A model generated the notes under the pieces. That model did not search any database, had not been told where the DNA came from, and worked only from the letters and a program-made list of their open reading frames with translations. A DNA stretch of 64,000 bases from Cyclobacteriaceae bacterium (lineage in GTDB: Bacteria > Bacteroidota > Bacteroidia > Cytophagales > Cyclobacteriaceae): contig JAHBTX010000004.1 in assembly GCA_019638395.1 (NCBI GenBank), positions 680,411 to 744,410 of the forward strand, written 5' to 3'. Shown here piece after piece: positions 41,092-49,669 of this stretch. Each line of letters begins with the position of its first letter. Within the stretch, counting starts at the first letter, position 1. The position numbers and the translations under genes are program-made.

Positions 41092-41430
41092 ATGGAATTT
41101 AAGCTCCGTAAAATAAAATTTAAAGCCTGGGATGTAGAAAATAAGTTGTTGATGCGCCTGAGTAGCATTGATTGTAATAAGGGTGAGTTGGTTAAACGCG
41201 ACCATATCCTGTTGCAGTTTACGGGCCTGCACGATAGCGATGGCGAAGAAATTTATGAGCTGGATGTGCTCATGCTTTCGCTCGAAAAATTTGTGGTGTT
41301 TTGGAATGAAGCCAGTAATAGCTGGCAGATTGCACCTTTGAAAAATCTGGCGGAGGCGCGTCCGTTTCTATCGGATACAGCTATGAAGATGAAACGCTTT
41401 GGTAGTTATTACCAGTTGGAGAATGTTTAG
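41092..41430 (+). CDS. YopX-domain protein
   Basis: A 112-residue protein with the YopX signature: LRKIKFKAWDVENKLLMRL at the start, then LLQFTGLHDSDGEEIYELDVLML and VVFWNEASNSWQI. YopX proteins are usually carried by phages of Firmicutes and mobile elements, and their function is unknown. Here the gene is single, on a core stretch between a lipid kinase and acpP, and ends at a strong hairpin. It could be a domesticated phage gene or a separate chromosomal branch. Confidence 0.75.
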   Translation: MEFKLRKIKFKAWDVENKLLMRLSSIDCNKGELVKRDHILLQFTGLHDSDGEEIYELDVLMLSLEKFVVFWNEASNSWQIAPLKNLAEARPFLSDTAMKMKRFGSYYQLENV

Positions 41431-41435
41431 TCTGT

Positions 41436-41485
41436 AAGGCGTCAGACGGCTTTATTGCTTTTATAATCAGCCGTCATAACGCCTT
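41436..41485. terminator. Strong bidirectional hairpin terminator
   Basis: Two nested pairs, AAGGCGT (41436-41442) with ACGCCTT (41479-41485) and GACGGCT (41445-41451) with AGCCGTC (41469-41475), form a long stem between convergent stops (YopX-like and acpP). Confidence 0.75.
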
Positions 41486-41493
41486 AATTCTGG

Positions 41494-41733
41494 CTACTTG
41501 GTTAGTTTACTCTCAATATAGCTGATCGCCTGCCCGATGGTTTGCATTTTTTCAGCATCGTCATCTGGAATCTTAATATCAAAGGTTTGTTCAAACTCCA
41601 TCACCAACTCCGCATAATCGAGCGAATCGATGCCAAGGTCTTTTACAAAACTGGCATCGGGTGTTATTTCAGAATCGGGAATCCCTAATTTTTCAATTAG
41701 GATGGCGTGTACCTTTTTTTGAACGTCTGGCAT
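41494..41733 (-). CDS. acpP: Acyl carrier protein
   Basis: A 79-residue acidic protein carrying 4'-phosphopantetheine on the Ser of GIDSLDYAELVMEFEQTFDIKIPDDDAEK; the DSLD motif lies at about residues 36-39. It carries growing acyl chains in fatty-acid synthesis and supplies lipid A and phospholipid enzymes. The usual neighbours fabF and rnc are not adjacent. Its own promoter region lies at 41734-41795. Confidence 0.93.
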   Translation of the reverse strand: MPDVQKKVHAILIEKLGIPDSEITPDASFVKDLGIDSLDYAELVMEFEQTFDIKIPDDDAEKMQTIGQAISYIESKLTK

Positions 41734-41795
41734 ACGAATATTGATTGCTCAAAGCTAACAATCTTTTTAGACTTTCACTTTTCGGCAAAAGAAGT

Positions 41796-43148
41796 TTAGA
41801 ACCTCAACAAAAACTCCGTGCCTTTACCCAACTCCGATTTAACAGTAATATTTCCTTCATGCTGCCGCATGATTTGTTTTGATAAACTCAAACCAATGCC
41901 CGAACCCGTTTTTTTGGTAGAGTAGAAGGGGATAAAGATTTTTTCAAGGGCTTCGCTATCAATACCTGAGCCGTTATCTTTTACAGAAATAATGGTGCGT
42001 CCCTTTTCATTAGAATAACCTGTAAGTTCAATTTGTCTTTCCGGTTGTTCATCAAATGCCTGAATGGCATTTTTAATTAGGTTAATAATCACTTGTTCAA
42101 TCATCGTTTTATCTGCCAACACATACAGGTTAGTGGGGTCAACTGAAACTGAAATAGAAATCTGATTATCGGCTAATTCTTTTTTGTGAAGCAGGGCTAA
42201 CTCATCCAGCAACTCTTTCACATTTACCTCGGCCAGTTTAGGTTTAGGAATGTGTGTGAGGTTACGAAATTCTTTCACAAACTTAATAAGACCCGCACTG
42301 CGCTTGCTTATCGTTTGCAACGACAGGTACATGTCTTCGAGGTCTTCTTTTTTAAGTTCTAATTCCGATGGCCTATCAATGCGCGCTTTCAAATCATCTT
42401 CTACAATTCCCGCTAAGGATGAAATGGGCGTAACCGAATTCATAATTTCATGGGTAAGCACGCGCACTAAATTTTGCCAGGCTTCCATTTCCTTCTCTTC
42501 CAGTTCGCTTTGAATGTTACTCATTGAAATGAGTTTTACTTCTTCATCGCGCAACGTAAGCTCTATTGCAAACACGGAAAGCTGTATGGTTTCATCTCCG
42601 AATTTTAATTGTAGTAATTCGCGGCCACCGGTTTTTAGTTTTAGAAAAACATCTACCAGCGGTTCACTCACCACTTTTAGATCTTCTACACGATCGGCCT
42701 TGTTAATGCGCATCAATCGCTTGGCGGCACTATTCATAATTTGAATAGAACCATCGCGTTTAAACGTGAGCAAGCCAATGCCCACATGTTGTACAATGTT
42801 TTTAAAGAACTGGTATTCCGAATCTTTTTCTTTGCGAGCCTGCTTCAGTTTGGCTAACGCATCATTCAGTTCGCGTTGTAGTTTCTGAACCGTATCGGAA
42901 TTGGTATCGGATTTAAATGTTTGTGTGATTTCATCAAACCGGATGGAATCAAAGATTGAACCGATGGGAACATCGTGGCCTTCTACTTCTTTCAGTAACG
43001 ACTTAACCTGAAATATAATAGCCCCCAGCATGGCTATTATTAAAATGTAACTCCGGTTATTAGCCGAAACCACAAACGCAAAAACCACTGTAGTTGCCAC
43101 CAGTATTGCAATACGGGTGACGAGTGGCGAGCGCTTGTTAGAGTCCAT
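41796..43148 (-). CDS. Membrane sensor histidine kinase (NtrB-like)
   Basis: A 450-residue kinase with two N-terminal membrane spans (about residues 10-50), a PAS-like domain (FFKNIVQHVGIGLLTFKRDGSIQIMNSAAKRLM), an HisKA domain with phospho-His in VLTHEIMNSVTPISSLAG, and an HATPase domain with N box, SVKDNGSGID and TGSGIGLSLSKQIM. The short stretch between the spans leaves little periplasmic sensor, so it likely reads a cytoplasmic or membrane signal. It overlaps the sigma-54 regulator gene by 11 nt, forming a two-gene operon. Confidence 0.9.
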   Translation of the reverse strand: MDSNKRSPLVTRIAILVATTVVFAFVVSANNRSYILIIAMLGAIIFQVKSLLKEVEGHDVPIGSIFDSIRFDEITQTFKSDTNSDTVQKLQRELNDALAKLKQARKEKDSEYQFFKNIVQHVGIGLLTFKRDGSIQIMNSAAKRLMRINKADRVEDLKVVSEPLVDVFLKLKTGGRELLQLKFGDETIQLSVFAIELTLRDEEVKLISMSNIQSELEEKEMEAWQNLVRVLTHEIMNSVTPISSLAGIVEDDLKARIDRPSELELKKEDLEDMYLSLQTISKRSAGLIKFVKEFRNLTHIPKPKLAEVNVKELLDELALLHKKELADNQISISVSVDPTNLYVLADKTMIEQVIINLIKNAIQAFDEQPERQIELTGYSNEKGRTIISVKDNGSGIDSEALEKIFIPFYSTKKTGSGIGLSLSKQIMRQHEGNITVKSELGKGTEFLLRF

Positions 43149-44502
43149 ACTTTTCCATTCTTCGGTAAAGTGATGCGCGGGTTAAACCCAATTCTTCCGC
43201 AGCTTTAGAGATATTACCATTGTGCAATTGTATGGCTTTTACCACTGCAGCTTTTTCAACTTCATCCAGGTTTAAGGTATCGGATGCAATATCGTTCGCA
43301 CTTTTACGGCTAAAAAGAAAATCACTGTCCTGCAGGGTGGAAGAATCGGCCATGATAACCGCCCGCTCAATGGCGTGTTGCAATTCACGCACATTACCCG
43401 GCCAGGGATATTTTTTGAGTTTATTCATGGCATCGGTAGAAATGTTGTGCACTTCTTTGCGGTATTTCTTAGCATAATGATTTAGAAAATGATCGGCTAA
43501 CAGGGGAATATCATCAATTCGATCGCCCAAGGGCGGAATAGTTACCTCAACCGTGTTGATGCGATACAACAAATCCTGTCTGAATTTTCCTTCCAATACC
43601 ATTTGATGCAACGGCATGTTGGTAGCGCAAATCAATCGAATATCAACTTCTATTGGTTGATTACTACCCACACGGGTAATCTGCCGCGATTGCAGTGCGC
43701 TTAATAATTTGCTTTGCAACGCCATACTCAGGTTTCCAATCTCATCCAGAAACAAGGTGCCGCCATTTGCTAACTCAAACCGTCCGGGCCTATCTTCACG
43801 TGCATCTGTAAAGGCGCCTTTTTTATGACCGAATAATTCGCTTTCAAACAAGGTCTCCGTAATCGCACCCATATCTACCGCCACAAACGAACTATCCTTG
43901 CGCATGGATTTTTGATGAATGGCGCGTGCTACCAATTCTTTTCCGGTTCCGTTCTCGCCCAAGATTAACACGTTGGCATCTGTCTTGGCTACTTTATCAA
44001 TTAAGCCAAACACATCTTTCAAGGCATTGCTTTGGCCAATGATATCGCGAAATGGCTGGCTGATTTGTTCTTCTAACATCTGCTTAGCCTTGCGCAGTTT
44101 ATCAACCTCGTTATAAGATTTCTTTAACTTAATGGCAGTTGATATGGTGGCCACTAATTTTTCATTCTGCCAGGGCTTCAGAATAAAATCGGTTGCGCCT
44201 TCTTTTAAAGCGCGCACAGCCATCTCTACATCGCCAAAAGCAGTAATCATAATTACCACGGCATCGGGGTCGCGCTCTTTAATTTGTTTCAACCACTCAA
44301 AGCCTTCTTTACCACTGGTGGTGTCTTTGCTGAAGTTCATATCCAGCAGAATAACATCGTAGGTGTCGTTATTAAGCAGGAAAGGAATCTTGTTCGGATT
44401 TTTTTCAATGATTACCTGGTGATTGGATTTTTTAAGCAGCATTTTGGCCGCCAATAAAACATCCTCATCGTCATCAATCATCAGGATTTTGCCTTCGTTC
44501 AC
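43138..44502 (-). CDS. Sigma-54-dependent response regulator (NtrC type)
   Basis: A 454-residue regulator: receiver domain with the phospho-Asp in DVILLDMNFS (the DDDED acidic pocket near the start), AAA+ domain with Walker A LGENGTGKELVARAIH and Walker B GTLFLDEIGN, and a C-terminal Fis-type HTH. The loop that contacts sigma-54 reads GAFTDA instead of the canonical GAFTGA. That variant is known in several regulators and may weaken sigma-54 contact. The start is GTG 44502. Partner kinase is the next gene. Confidence 0.92.
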   Translation of the reverse strand: MNEGKILMIDDDEDVLLAAKMLLKKSNHQVIIEKNPNKIPFLLNNDTYDVILLDMNFSKDTTSGKEGFEWLKQIKERDPDAVVIMITAFGDVEMAVRALKEGATDFILKPWQNEKLVATISTAIKLKKSYNEVDKLRKAKQMLEEQISQPFRDIIGQSNALKDVFGLIDKVAKTDANVLILGENGTGKELVARAIHQKSMRKDSSFVAVDMGAITETLFESELFGHKKGAFTDAREDRPGRFELANGGTLFLDEIGNLSMALQSKLLSALQSRQITRVGSNQPIEVDIRLICATNMPLHQMVLEGKFRQDLLYRINTVEVTIPPLGDRIDDIPLLADHFLNHYAKKYRKEVHNISTDAMNKLKKYPWPGNVRELQHAIERAVIMADSSTLQDSDFLFSRKSANDIASDTLNLDEVEKAAVVKAIQLHNGNISKAAEELGLTRASLYRRMEKYGL

Positions 44503-44637
44503 AGTAGGTAGGTTTAAAAGTCTTATTCAATAAAAGGAAAAATTGTGCCAGCGCGTTTTAAGCGCGAAATACCGCTTTTAATAGTTCGGTTTGTGCTTAG
44601 GCGTACAAAGATGTTCAAAAATGAACACAGATAAAAC

Positions 44638-45429
44638 CTATTCAGGTGTGTATTTATAAAGTGTGGCTACTTTATTGGCCGAAAGTGTAATCAATCTTTC
44701 ATCGGTAATAATGGCCTGGGTACTGTTTGCCGGAATTGCATGCTGGCGCCATTGCGATGTTAGCAGATTGAAATAGTGCAGGGTATTGTTTTGAACAAAG
44801 TACATCTCATCCCCAAAAAAGTAGAGGCCCTTCAGTCCGCTAACTTCAATGCGTTCGATTAATTGCCCCAGGTGATTGAGAACCAGTATGCCTGTGTTTT
44901 TATCCAACAGAAAGATAAGGTTCAGGTATTCGCGCAGGTAAATAAATTCTGCTTTATGAGTAAACTCAACCGGCAGATTAAATTCCAGCACCACCTGGCC
45001 CGAGGTTGGGATTATTTTTTTGAGCGACCAATCGGCCCGATCTAAAATCCATAATCGATTATCGTGTGTGGGGCAAACCAACCAGGGTTCTATTGCCCAG
45101 GCCGAATCCAACGGGTGTGAGGTAGCGGATTCAAAAAGCCGGTTTAACAAATTATAGGTTTGCCGGTCGCGATTATACACAAAAATGGTTGGTTGAAACC
45201 AGGGTTCAACTAGCGTAGCTGTTTGCTTTTTAGAGGTGGCAATTTTTTTTCCATCGGCATCAAACTTTGCCAGGCTACCGGATTTTTCGATGAACACAAA
45301 GTTGCCGAGACGATCAACTGCCAGCAGTTCGGTATTTTTTGCTTTCCATGATTTGAGTTTAGTAAAATCTTTTTGTGCCGAAGCAAGGTTGGGTGCAAGG
45401 CAAAAAAATATAACCAGGAATCGTATCAT
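44638..45429 (-). CDS. Secreted beta-propeller-like protein, unknown function
   Basis: A 263-residue protein with signal peptide (MIRFLVIFFCLAPNLASAQ). The sequence contains repeated WD/NHL-like strands (LAVDRLGNFVFIEKSGSLAKFDADGK, VCPTHDNRLWILDRADWSLKKI, LIFLLDKNTGILVLNHLGQLIERI), so a small beta-propeller is likely. Its ATG overlaps the stop of the lpxH-like gene as ATGA. Function is unrecognised. Confidence 0.7.
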   Translation of the reverse strand: MIRFLVIFFCLAPNLASAQKDFTKLKSWKAKNTELLAVDRLGNFVFIEKSGSLAKFDADGKKIATSKKQTATLVEPWFQPTIFVYNRDRQTYNLLNRLFESATSHPLDSAWAIEPWLVCPTHDNRLWILDRADWSLKKIIPTSGQVVLEFNLPVEFTHKAEFIYLREYLNLIFLLDKNTGILVLNHLGQLIERIEVSGLKGLYFFGDEMYFVQNNTLHYFNLLTSQWRQHAIPANSTQAIITDERLITLSANKVATLYKYTPE

Positions 45430-46202
45430 GATGGAAGTTCAAATTTTTTTAAGGTTACGCTTGTTCCATCATATTCAGCATACGTATCGAAATGTACCCA
45501 CTCACCTAAGTTAATGTACCTACTGGTATCGCTCACTTTTAAATCGAGGGGTAAATGCCGATGCCCAAAAATGTAATAATCGTGATGAACAGATTGCTCC
45601 ACTTCTTTAGAATACGTGAGCAGAAACTCCTGCTCTTCGCTTACAAACGTTTCGCCTTTTTTATTATTGCTGATGCGGCTTTGCTTACTCCAGTAATTGG
45701 CAATACCAATACCAAGGTTAGGATGAATGCGGGCAAACAGCCATTGACAAATTTTACTATTGAAGAACTTTTTCAGGATTTTATAACTTGCATCGCCCGG
45801 GCCAAGGCCATCGCCATGCCCGATTAAAAAACGGTGCTGGTTGATCTGCAACTCAATCGGGTTACGATAAATTACAACACCCACTTCTTTTTCAAAGTAA
45901 TCGAACATCCACATATCGTGGTTGCCGGTAAAGAAAAAAACCGGAATGCCGGCATCGCATAACGCAGCCAGTTTGCCTTGCAAGCGAACGAAACCTTTGG
46001 GAATAGCGTGTTTGTACTCAAACCAGAAATCAAAAATGTCACCCATCAGGTAAATGGCTTGTGCATCTTTTTCAACCTGACTAAGCCATGCTACAATTTT
46101 TTTTTCACGGGCTAAACTGCCTGCTACATCGGGCACCCCGAGGTGAAAATCAGAAGCGAAGTAAATTTTTTTTCCGACAGGTAAGGTTATGGTTTGCGCC
46201 AT
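45426..46202 (-). CDS. lpxH: UDP-2,3-diacylglucosamine diphosphatase-like phosphoesterase
   Basis: A 258-residue calcineurin-like metallophosphatase. It has the expected motifs: YFASDFHLGVPD (D-x-H), IYLMGDIFDFWFEYK (GD...D), FFTGNHDMWMFDYF (GNHD), and the C-terminal IFGHRHLPLDL (GHxH). This is the family that cleaves UDP-2,3-diacylglucosamine to lipid X in lipid A synthesis; the DFWFEY element is typical of LpxH. ATG 46202 is chosen over TTG 46220. It forms an operon with the following secreted gene (overlap 4 nt). Its terminator-like hairpin precedes ftsH. Confidence 0.82.
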   Translation of the reverse strand: MAQTITLPVGKKIYFASDFHLGVPDVAGSLAREKKIVAWLSQVEKDAQAIYLMGDIFDFWFEYKHAIPKGFVRLQGKLAALCDAGIPVFFFTGNHDMWMFDYFEKEVGVVIYRNPIELQINQHRFLIGHGDGLGPGDASYKILKKFFNSKICQWLFARIHPNLGIGIANYWSKQSRISNNKKGETFVSEEQEFLLTYSKEVEQSVHHDYYIFGHRHLPLDLKVSDTSRYINLGEWVHFDTYAEYDGTSVTLKKFELPS

Positions 46203-46233
46203 GTCTGCAAATAACGACAAAACCGTAACAATG

Positions 46234-46260
46234 AAAAAAGCCCTTGGTACAAGGGCTTTA
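46234..46260 (-). terminator. Intrinsic terminator for ftsH
   Basis: On the minus strand, AAAGCCCTTG-TAC-CAAGGGCTTT is followed by TTT, and a T-run also follows on the + strand. It lies 26 bp beyond the ftsH stop. Confidence 0.8.
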
Positions 46261-46285
46261 AGTTTTTAATGAAGAATTAAAAAAA

Positions 46286-48310
46286 CTATTTCACTTCAGG
46301 AGCTATTTCGGTTTTCGGTTCTTCTACACCATTTTCTTTTTTATCGGTGGCGGTGCCGTTGGTAAATTTCTCGTACGTGGTTTGGTGTGCAAATGGCCTT
46401 TTGCCAATTAAACGCTCCAGATCCGATTGAAAAAGAATTTCTTTCTCTAAAAGTTCTTTCGCAATAATTTCCAGGTGTTCGCGGTGGTCAACCAGCAATG
46501 CCTTGGTTCTTTCAAATGCATTGTCGATTATCTTTTTCACCTCTTTATCAATTTTTTCGGCAGTAGCTTCTGAGTAAGGTTTGTTGAATGTATAATCGGA
46601 TTGCTTGGAATCATAAAATGAAATGTTTCCGATTTCTTTATTCATACCATAAACGGTAACCATGCTGTAAGCCATTTTGGTAATGCGCTCCAGATCGCTA
46701 AGGGCACCGGTTGAAATTTTATTGAAGACAATTTCTTCTGCGGCCCGCCCGCCAAACGTCATGCACATTTCATCTGTTAATTGCTCAGTTTGGTAAAGAA
46801 ACTGTTCTTTTGGCAAATACTGTGCATAACCCAATGCAGCTACTCCGCGCGGTACAATACTTACCTTCACCAACGGATCGGCATGTTCCAGAAACCAACC
46901 GGCTACGGCATGCCCTGCTTCGTGATAAGCCACTATGCGTTTTTCTTCTGGTGAGATAATTTTGGTTTTTTTCTCAAGACCACCAATTACACGATCTATC
47001 GCATCTTGGAAATCCTGCATATCCACTTCGCCTTTATCTCTACGGGCGGCAATCAAAGCAGCTTCGTTGCATACGTTGGCAATTTCGGCACCGGCAAATC
47101 CGGGTGTTTGCGCTGCTAATTTTTTAACATCTACATCTTTCGAAAGCTTGATGGGTTTTAAGTGCACTTTGAAAATATGTTCACGACCACCAATATCGGG
47201 TTTATCAATGCTGATCTGGCGATCGAAACGACCAGGACGCAACAAGGCTGAATCCAGCACATCAGGGCGGTTGGTAGCAGCCAGAATAATTACGCCACTA
47301 TCGGTAGCAAAACCATCCATTTCAACCAGCAACGAGTTAAGGGTGTTTTCGCGCTCATCGTTGGCACCGGGCATCTGGCCTCTTCCGCGAGAGCGGCCTA
47401 TGGCATCAATCTCATCGATAAATACAATACAAGGAGCTTTTTCTTTTGCCTGTTTAAACAAATCGCGCACACGCGCAGCACCCACACCAACAAACATTTC
47501 TACGAAATCTGATCCCGATAAGGAGAAGAACGGAACACCCGCCTCACCGGCAACTGCTTTTGCAAGCAATGTTTTTCCGGTACCAGGAGGCCCCACCAGC
47601 AAGGCACCTTTCGGGATTTTACCACCTAATTTGGTAAACTTTTGTGGTGTCTTTAAAAAGTCAACAATCTCTTTTACTTCTTCTTTTGCTTCTTCCAGGC
47701 CGGCCACATCGGCAAACGTAATGCGTACTTTATTCTCGGCATCAAATAAGGCGGCCTTTGATTTTCCTATGTTGAATATCTGCCCGCCCGGTCCGGCACC
47801 GCCCGTCATTCTGCGCATCAGCATCCAAAAGCCAAGCACCAGCAATACTAAAAAACCGATGTTAAAAATGAATGAGGTATAGTCCTGGCGCTCTTCAACC
47901 TTTAAATCAATCTGATCGGCCCGCGGCACATTCTTTTTAAGTTGTTCGTACTTTTCAATAAACTTATCGATTGAGCCAACCTTCATTTTGTAATGCGGGC
48001 CATTGGGCCGCACGCCCCAGGGGCTTGAGCGCTCTATCTCTTGCTTGTATCTGGCATTTTGAAGGGCATCTTCTTTTAAAGTGATTTCAATTATCCAGAT
48101 GTTGTCGCTTTTTATTTGTACCAGCCGCTTTACATTTTGGGCTTGCACCATATCTTCAAAACGGCTTTCGGTTATTTCAACCAATTCGCCACTTCTATTG
48201 TAAAAGCTTATGCCTAATACTACCGCCACCAGAATTAAGATAACCCACATCTGGTAATTTGGCCGGGGTACTTTAGGCGGCACTAACTTCTTTTCTCTTT
48301 CCTTGTCCAT
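46286..48310 (-). CDS. ftsH: ATP-dependent zinc metalloprotease FtsH
   Basis: A 674-residue membrane-bound AAA+ protease that degrades membrane and regulatory proteins. An N-terminal span ([16 protein letters not shown]) and a second span ([22 protein letters not shown]) flank a periplasmic domain. The AAA+ domain has Walker [15 protein letters not shown], the pore loop [17 protein letters not shown], Walker [16 protein letters not shown] and the second region of homology with RPGRFDRQ. The zinc-binding HEAGH sits in the C-terminal protease domain. The extended Lys/Glu-rich tail is Bacteroidota-like. rsfS lies 51 bp upstream in the same direction. Confidence 0.97.
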   Translation of the reverse strand: MDKEREKKLVPPKVPRPNYQMWVILILVAVVLGISFYNRSGELVEITESRFEDMVQAQNVKRLVQIKSDNIWIIEITLKEDALQNARYKQEIERSSPWGVRPNGPHYKMKVGSIDKFIEKYEQLKKNVPRADQIDLKVEERQDYTSFIFNIGFLVLLVLGFWMLMRRMTGGAGPGGQIFNIGKSKAALFDAENKVRITFADVAGLEEAKEEVKEIVDFLKTPQKFTKLGGKIPKGALLVGPPGTGKTLLAKAVAGEAGVPFFSLSGSDFVEMFVGVGAARVRDLFKQAKEKAPCIVFIDEIDAIGRSRGRGQMPGANDERENTLNSLLVEMDGFATDSGVIILAATNRPDVLDSALLRPGRFDRQISIDKPDIGGREHIFKVHLKPIKLSKDVDVKKLAAQTPGFAGAEIANVCNEAALIAARRDKGEVDMQDFQDAIDRVIGGLEKKTKIISPEEKRIVAYHEAGHAVAGWFLEHADPLVKVSIVPRGVAALGYAQYLPKEQFLYQTEQLTDEMCMTFGGRAAEEIVFNKISTGALSDLERITKMAYSMVTVYGMNKEIGNISFYDSKQSDYTFNKPYSEATAEKIDKEVKKIIDNAFERTKALLVDHREHLEIIAKELLEKEILFQSDLERLIGKRPFAHQTTYEKFTNGTATDKKENGVEEPKTEIAPEVK

Positions 48311-48361
48311 TTCAGTTTTAAAAAATTACTTTGATAACGTCTTTACGGTGAATTGGTTCAG

Positions 48362-48733
48362 CTAATCTTCAATCTCGGTTATTTCGGCATCGCCCCATAG
48401 TTTTTCGAGGCTGTAAAACTCCCTTCGGTCTTTGCGAAAAACATGACTCACCACGCTTATATAGTCGAGTATCATCCACTCTTTATTGTTTTTGCCTTCC
48501 ACATGCCAGGGTTTTTCGTTCATGCTTTTGAATACTTCATCGTCAATTGAATCGGCTATGGCTTCCAGTTGTTTGTCGCTGTTTCCCGAACAAATCACAA
48601 AAAAATCAGCTACTGCGTTTTTTACTTTGCGTAAATCCAGCACCACAATACCCGAAGCTTTCTTTTCCTGCATTCCACTTACAATGGCTTTGCTTAGTTT
48701 TTCAGAATCGGTTCTCTTCTTTTTTACAGGCAT
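48362..48733 (-). CDS. rsfS: Ribosome silencing factor (RsfS/Iojap)
   Basis: A 123-residue protein of the Iojap family that binds uL14 on the 50S subunit and blocks subunit joining in poor growth conditions. The family core is GIVVLDLRKVKNAVADFFVICSGNSDKQLEAIADSIDDEV, ending with DYISVVSHVFRKDRREFYSLEKLWGDAE. A Lys-rich N-terminal tail precedes it. It lies 51 bp upstream of ftsH, a common Bacteroidota pairing, and is divergent from birA. Confidence 0.93.
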   Translation of the reverse strand: MPVKKKRTDSEKLSKAIVSGMQEKKASGIVVLDLRKVKNAVADFFVICSGNSDKQLEAIADSIDDEVFKSMNEKPWHVEGKNNKEWMILDYISVVSHVFRKDRREFYSLEKLWGDAEITEIED

Positions 48734-48785
48734 TAACTATTTTCGATTTTTGATCAGAACAATCTGCAAAGCTAATTAAAATACC

Positions 48786-49544
48786 TTGTATAAAATCCCT
48801 GCCAGCACCCTTTTAATAGGCAAGAACCTTGTTTTTGTGCCAGATTGTCATTCTACCAATTCGTTGCTGATGGACCTTGCCCAGCGTGGTTCCAACAGGG
48901 AAGGTACCGTTGTAATAACTGATAATCAATACAGTGGCCGGGGGCAACGTGGCAACCTGTGGGTAACAGAGCCAGGCATGAATCTTACTTTTTCGGTTTT
49001 ACTTAAACCTAATCTTAAGGCCGATCAACAGTTTGTTTTGGCCCAGGCAATTGCGTTGGCCGTAGCCGATTATGTGAAAACCAAAATTACCGGGGTTAAA
49101 ATAAAATGGCCTAACGACATTCTTGTAAATGACAAAAAGATTTGCGGCATGCTGATTGAAAGTTCACTTTCCGGATCAATAGTTCAGTTTAGTATTGCCG
49201 GCATTGGTCTTAACATAAATCAAACCTGGTTTCAGAGTGCGCGCGCTACCTCGTTAAAACTTTTAACAAACAAAGAGTTTGATCTTGCAATAGAGTTACA
49301 CCATCTTTTAGCAGCCATCGAAAAGCAATACCTGCGCTTGCGCGAAGGTGCCATTGCGGACATTCAACGTGCTTACGAACAGAATTTGTATCGGTTGGGC
49401 GAGCGGCATGAATTTAAAACCAAACATGAAAGATTTAAAGGAGCAATAAAATCGGTAGATGCACAGGGTAGATTAGTTATTACAACCGAAGCAGGTGAAC
49501 ATGCTTTTGATTTGAAGGAAATCAGGTTTGCAGATGCAGATTAA
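48786..49544 (+). CDS. birA: Biotin--[acetyl-CoA-carboxylase] ligase
   Basis: A 252-residue ligase that attaches biotin to the carboxyl-carrier protein. It has VPDCHSTNSLLMDLAQ, GRGQRGNLWVTEPGMNLTFSVLLKP (the biotinyl-AMP loop G-x-G-R-x-G-R-x-W, here GRGQRGNLW) and IKWPNDILVNDKKICGMLIESS with the catalytic Lys. No N-terminal HTH, so it cannot repress biotin genes as the long BirA does. The start appears to be TTG 48786, the best codon in an otherwise ATG-less 5' end. It is divergent from rsfS. Confidence 0.93.
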   Translation: MYKIPASTLLIGKNLVFVPDCHSTNSLLMDLAQRGSNREGTVVITDNQYSGRGQRGNLWVTEPGMNLTFSVLLKPNLKADQQFVLAQAIALAVADYVKTKITGVKIKWPNDILVNDKKICGMLIESSLSGSIVQFSIAGIGLNINQTWFQSARATSLKLLTNKEFDLAIELHHLLAAIEKQYLRLREGAIADIQRAYEQNLYRLGERHEFKTKHERFKGAIKSVDAQGRLVITTEAGEHAFDLKEIRFADAD

Positions 49545-49669
49545 CCAAAACAAGAATAGGCAATAAGTTACATGCCGATGGTGTAATTTGAATTAAGAAA
49601 CGGCCAACCTTGTTAGCTCATCCATTAACTTGCGTACTTAATAAATTGAACGTTACCAAAACTTTATTC

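Noticed and set aside
46935-47882. Long + strand reading frame of 315 codons opposite ftsH
   Set aside because: It is antisense to a certain ftsH, has the Ser/Arg-rich composition of a shadow frame and no recognisable domain.
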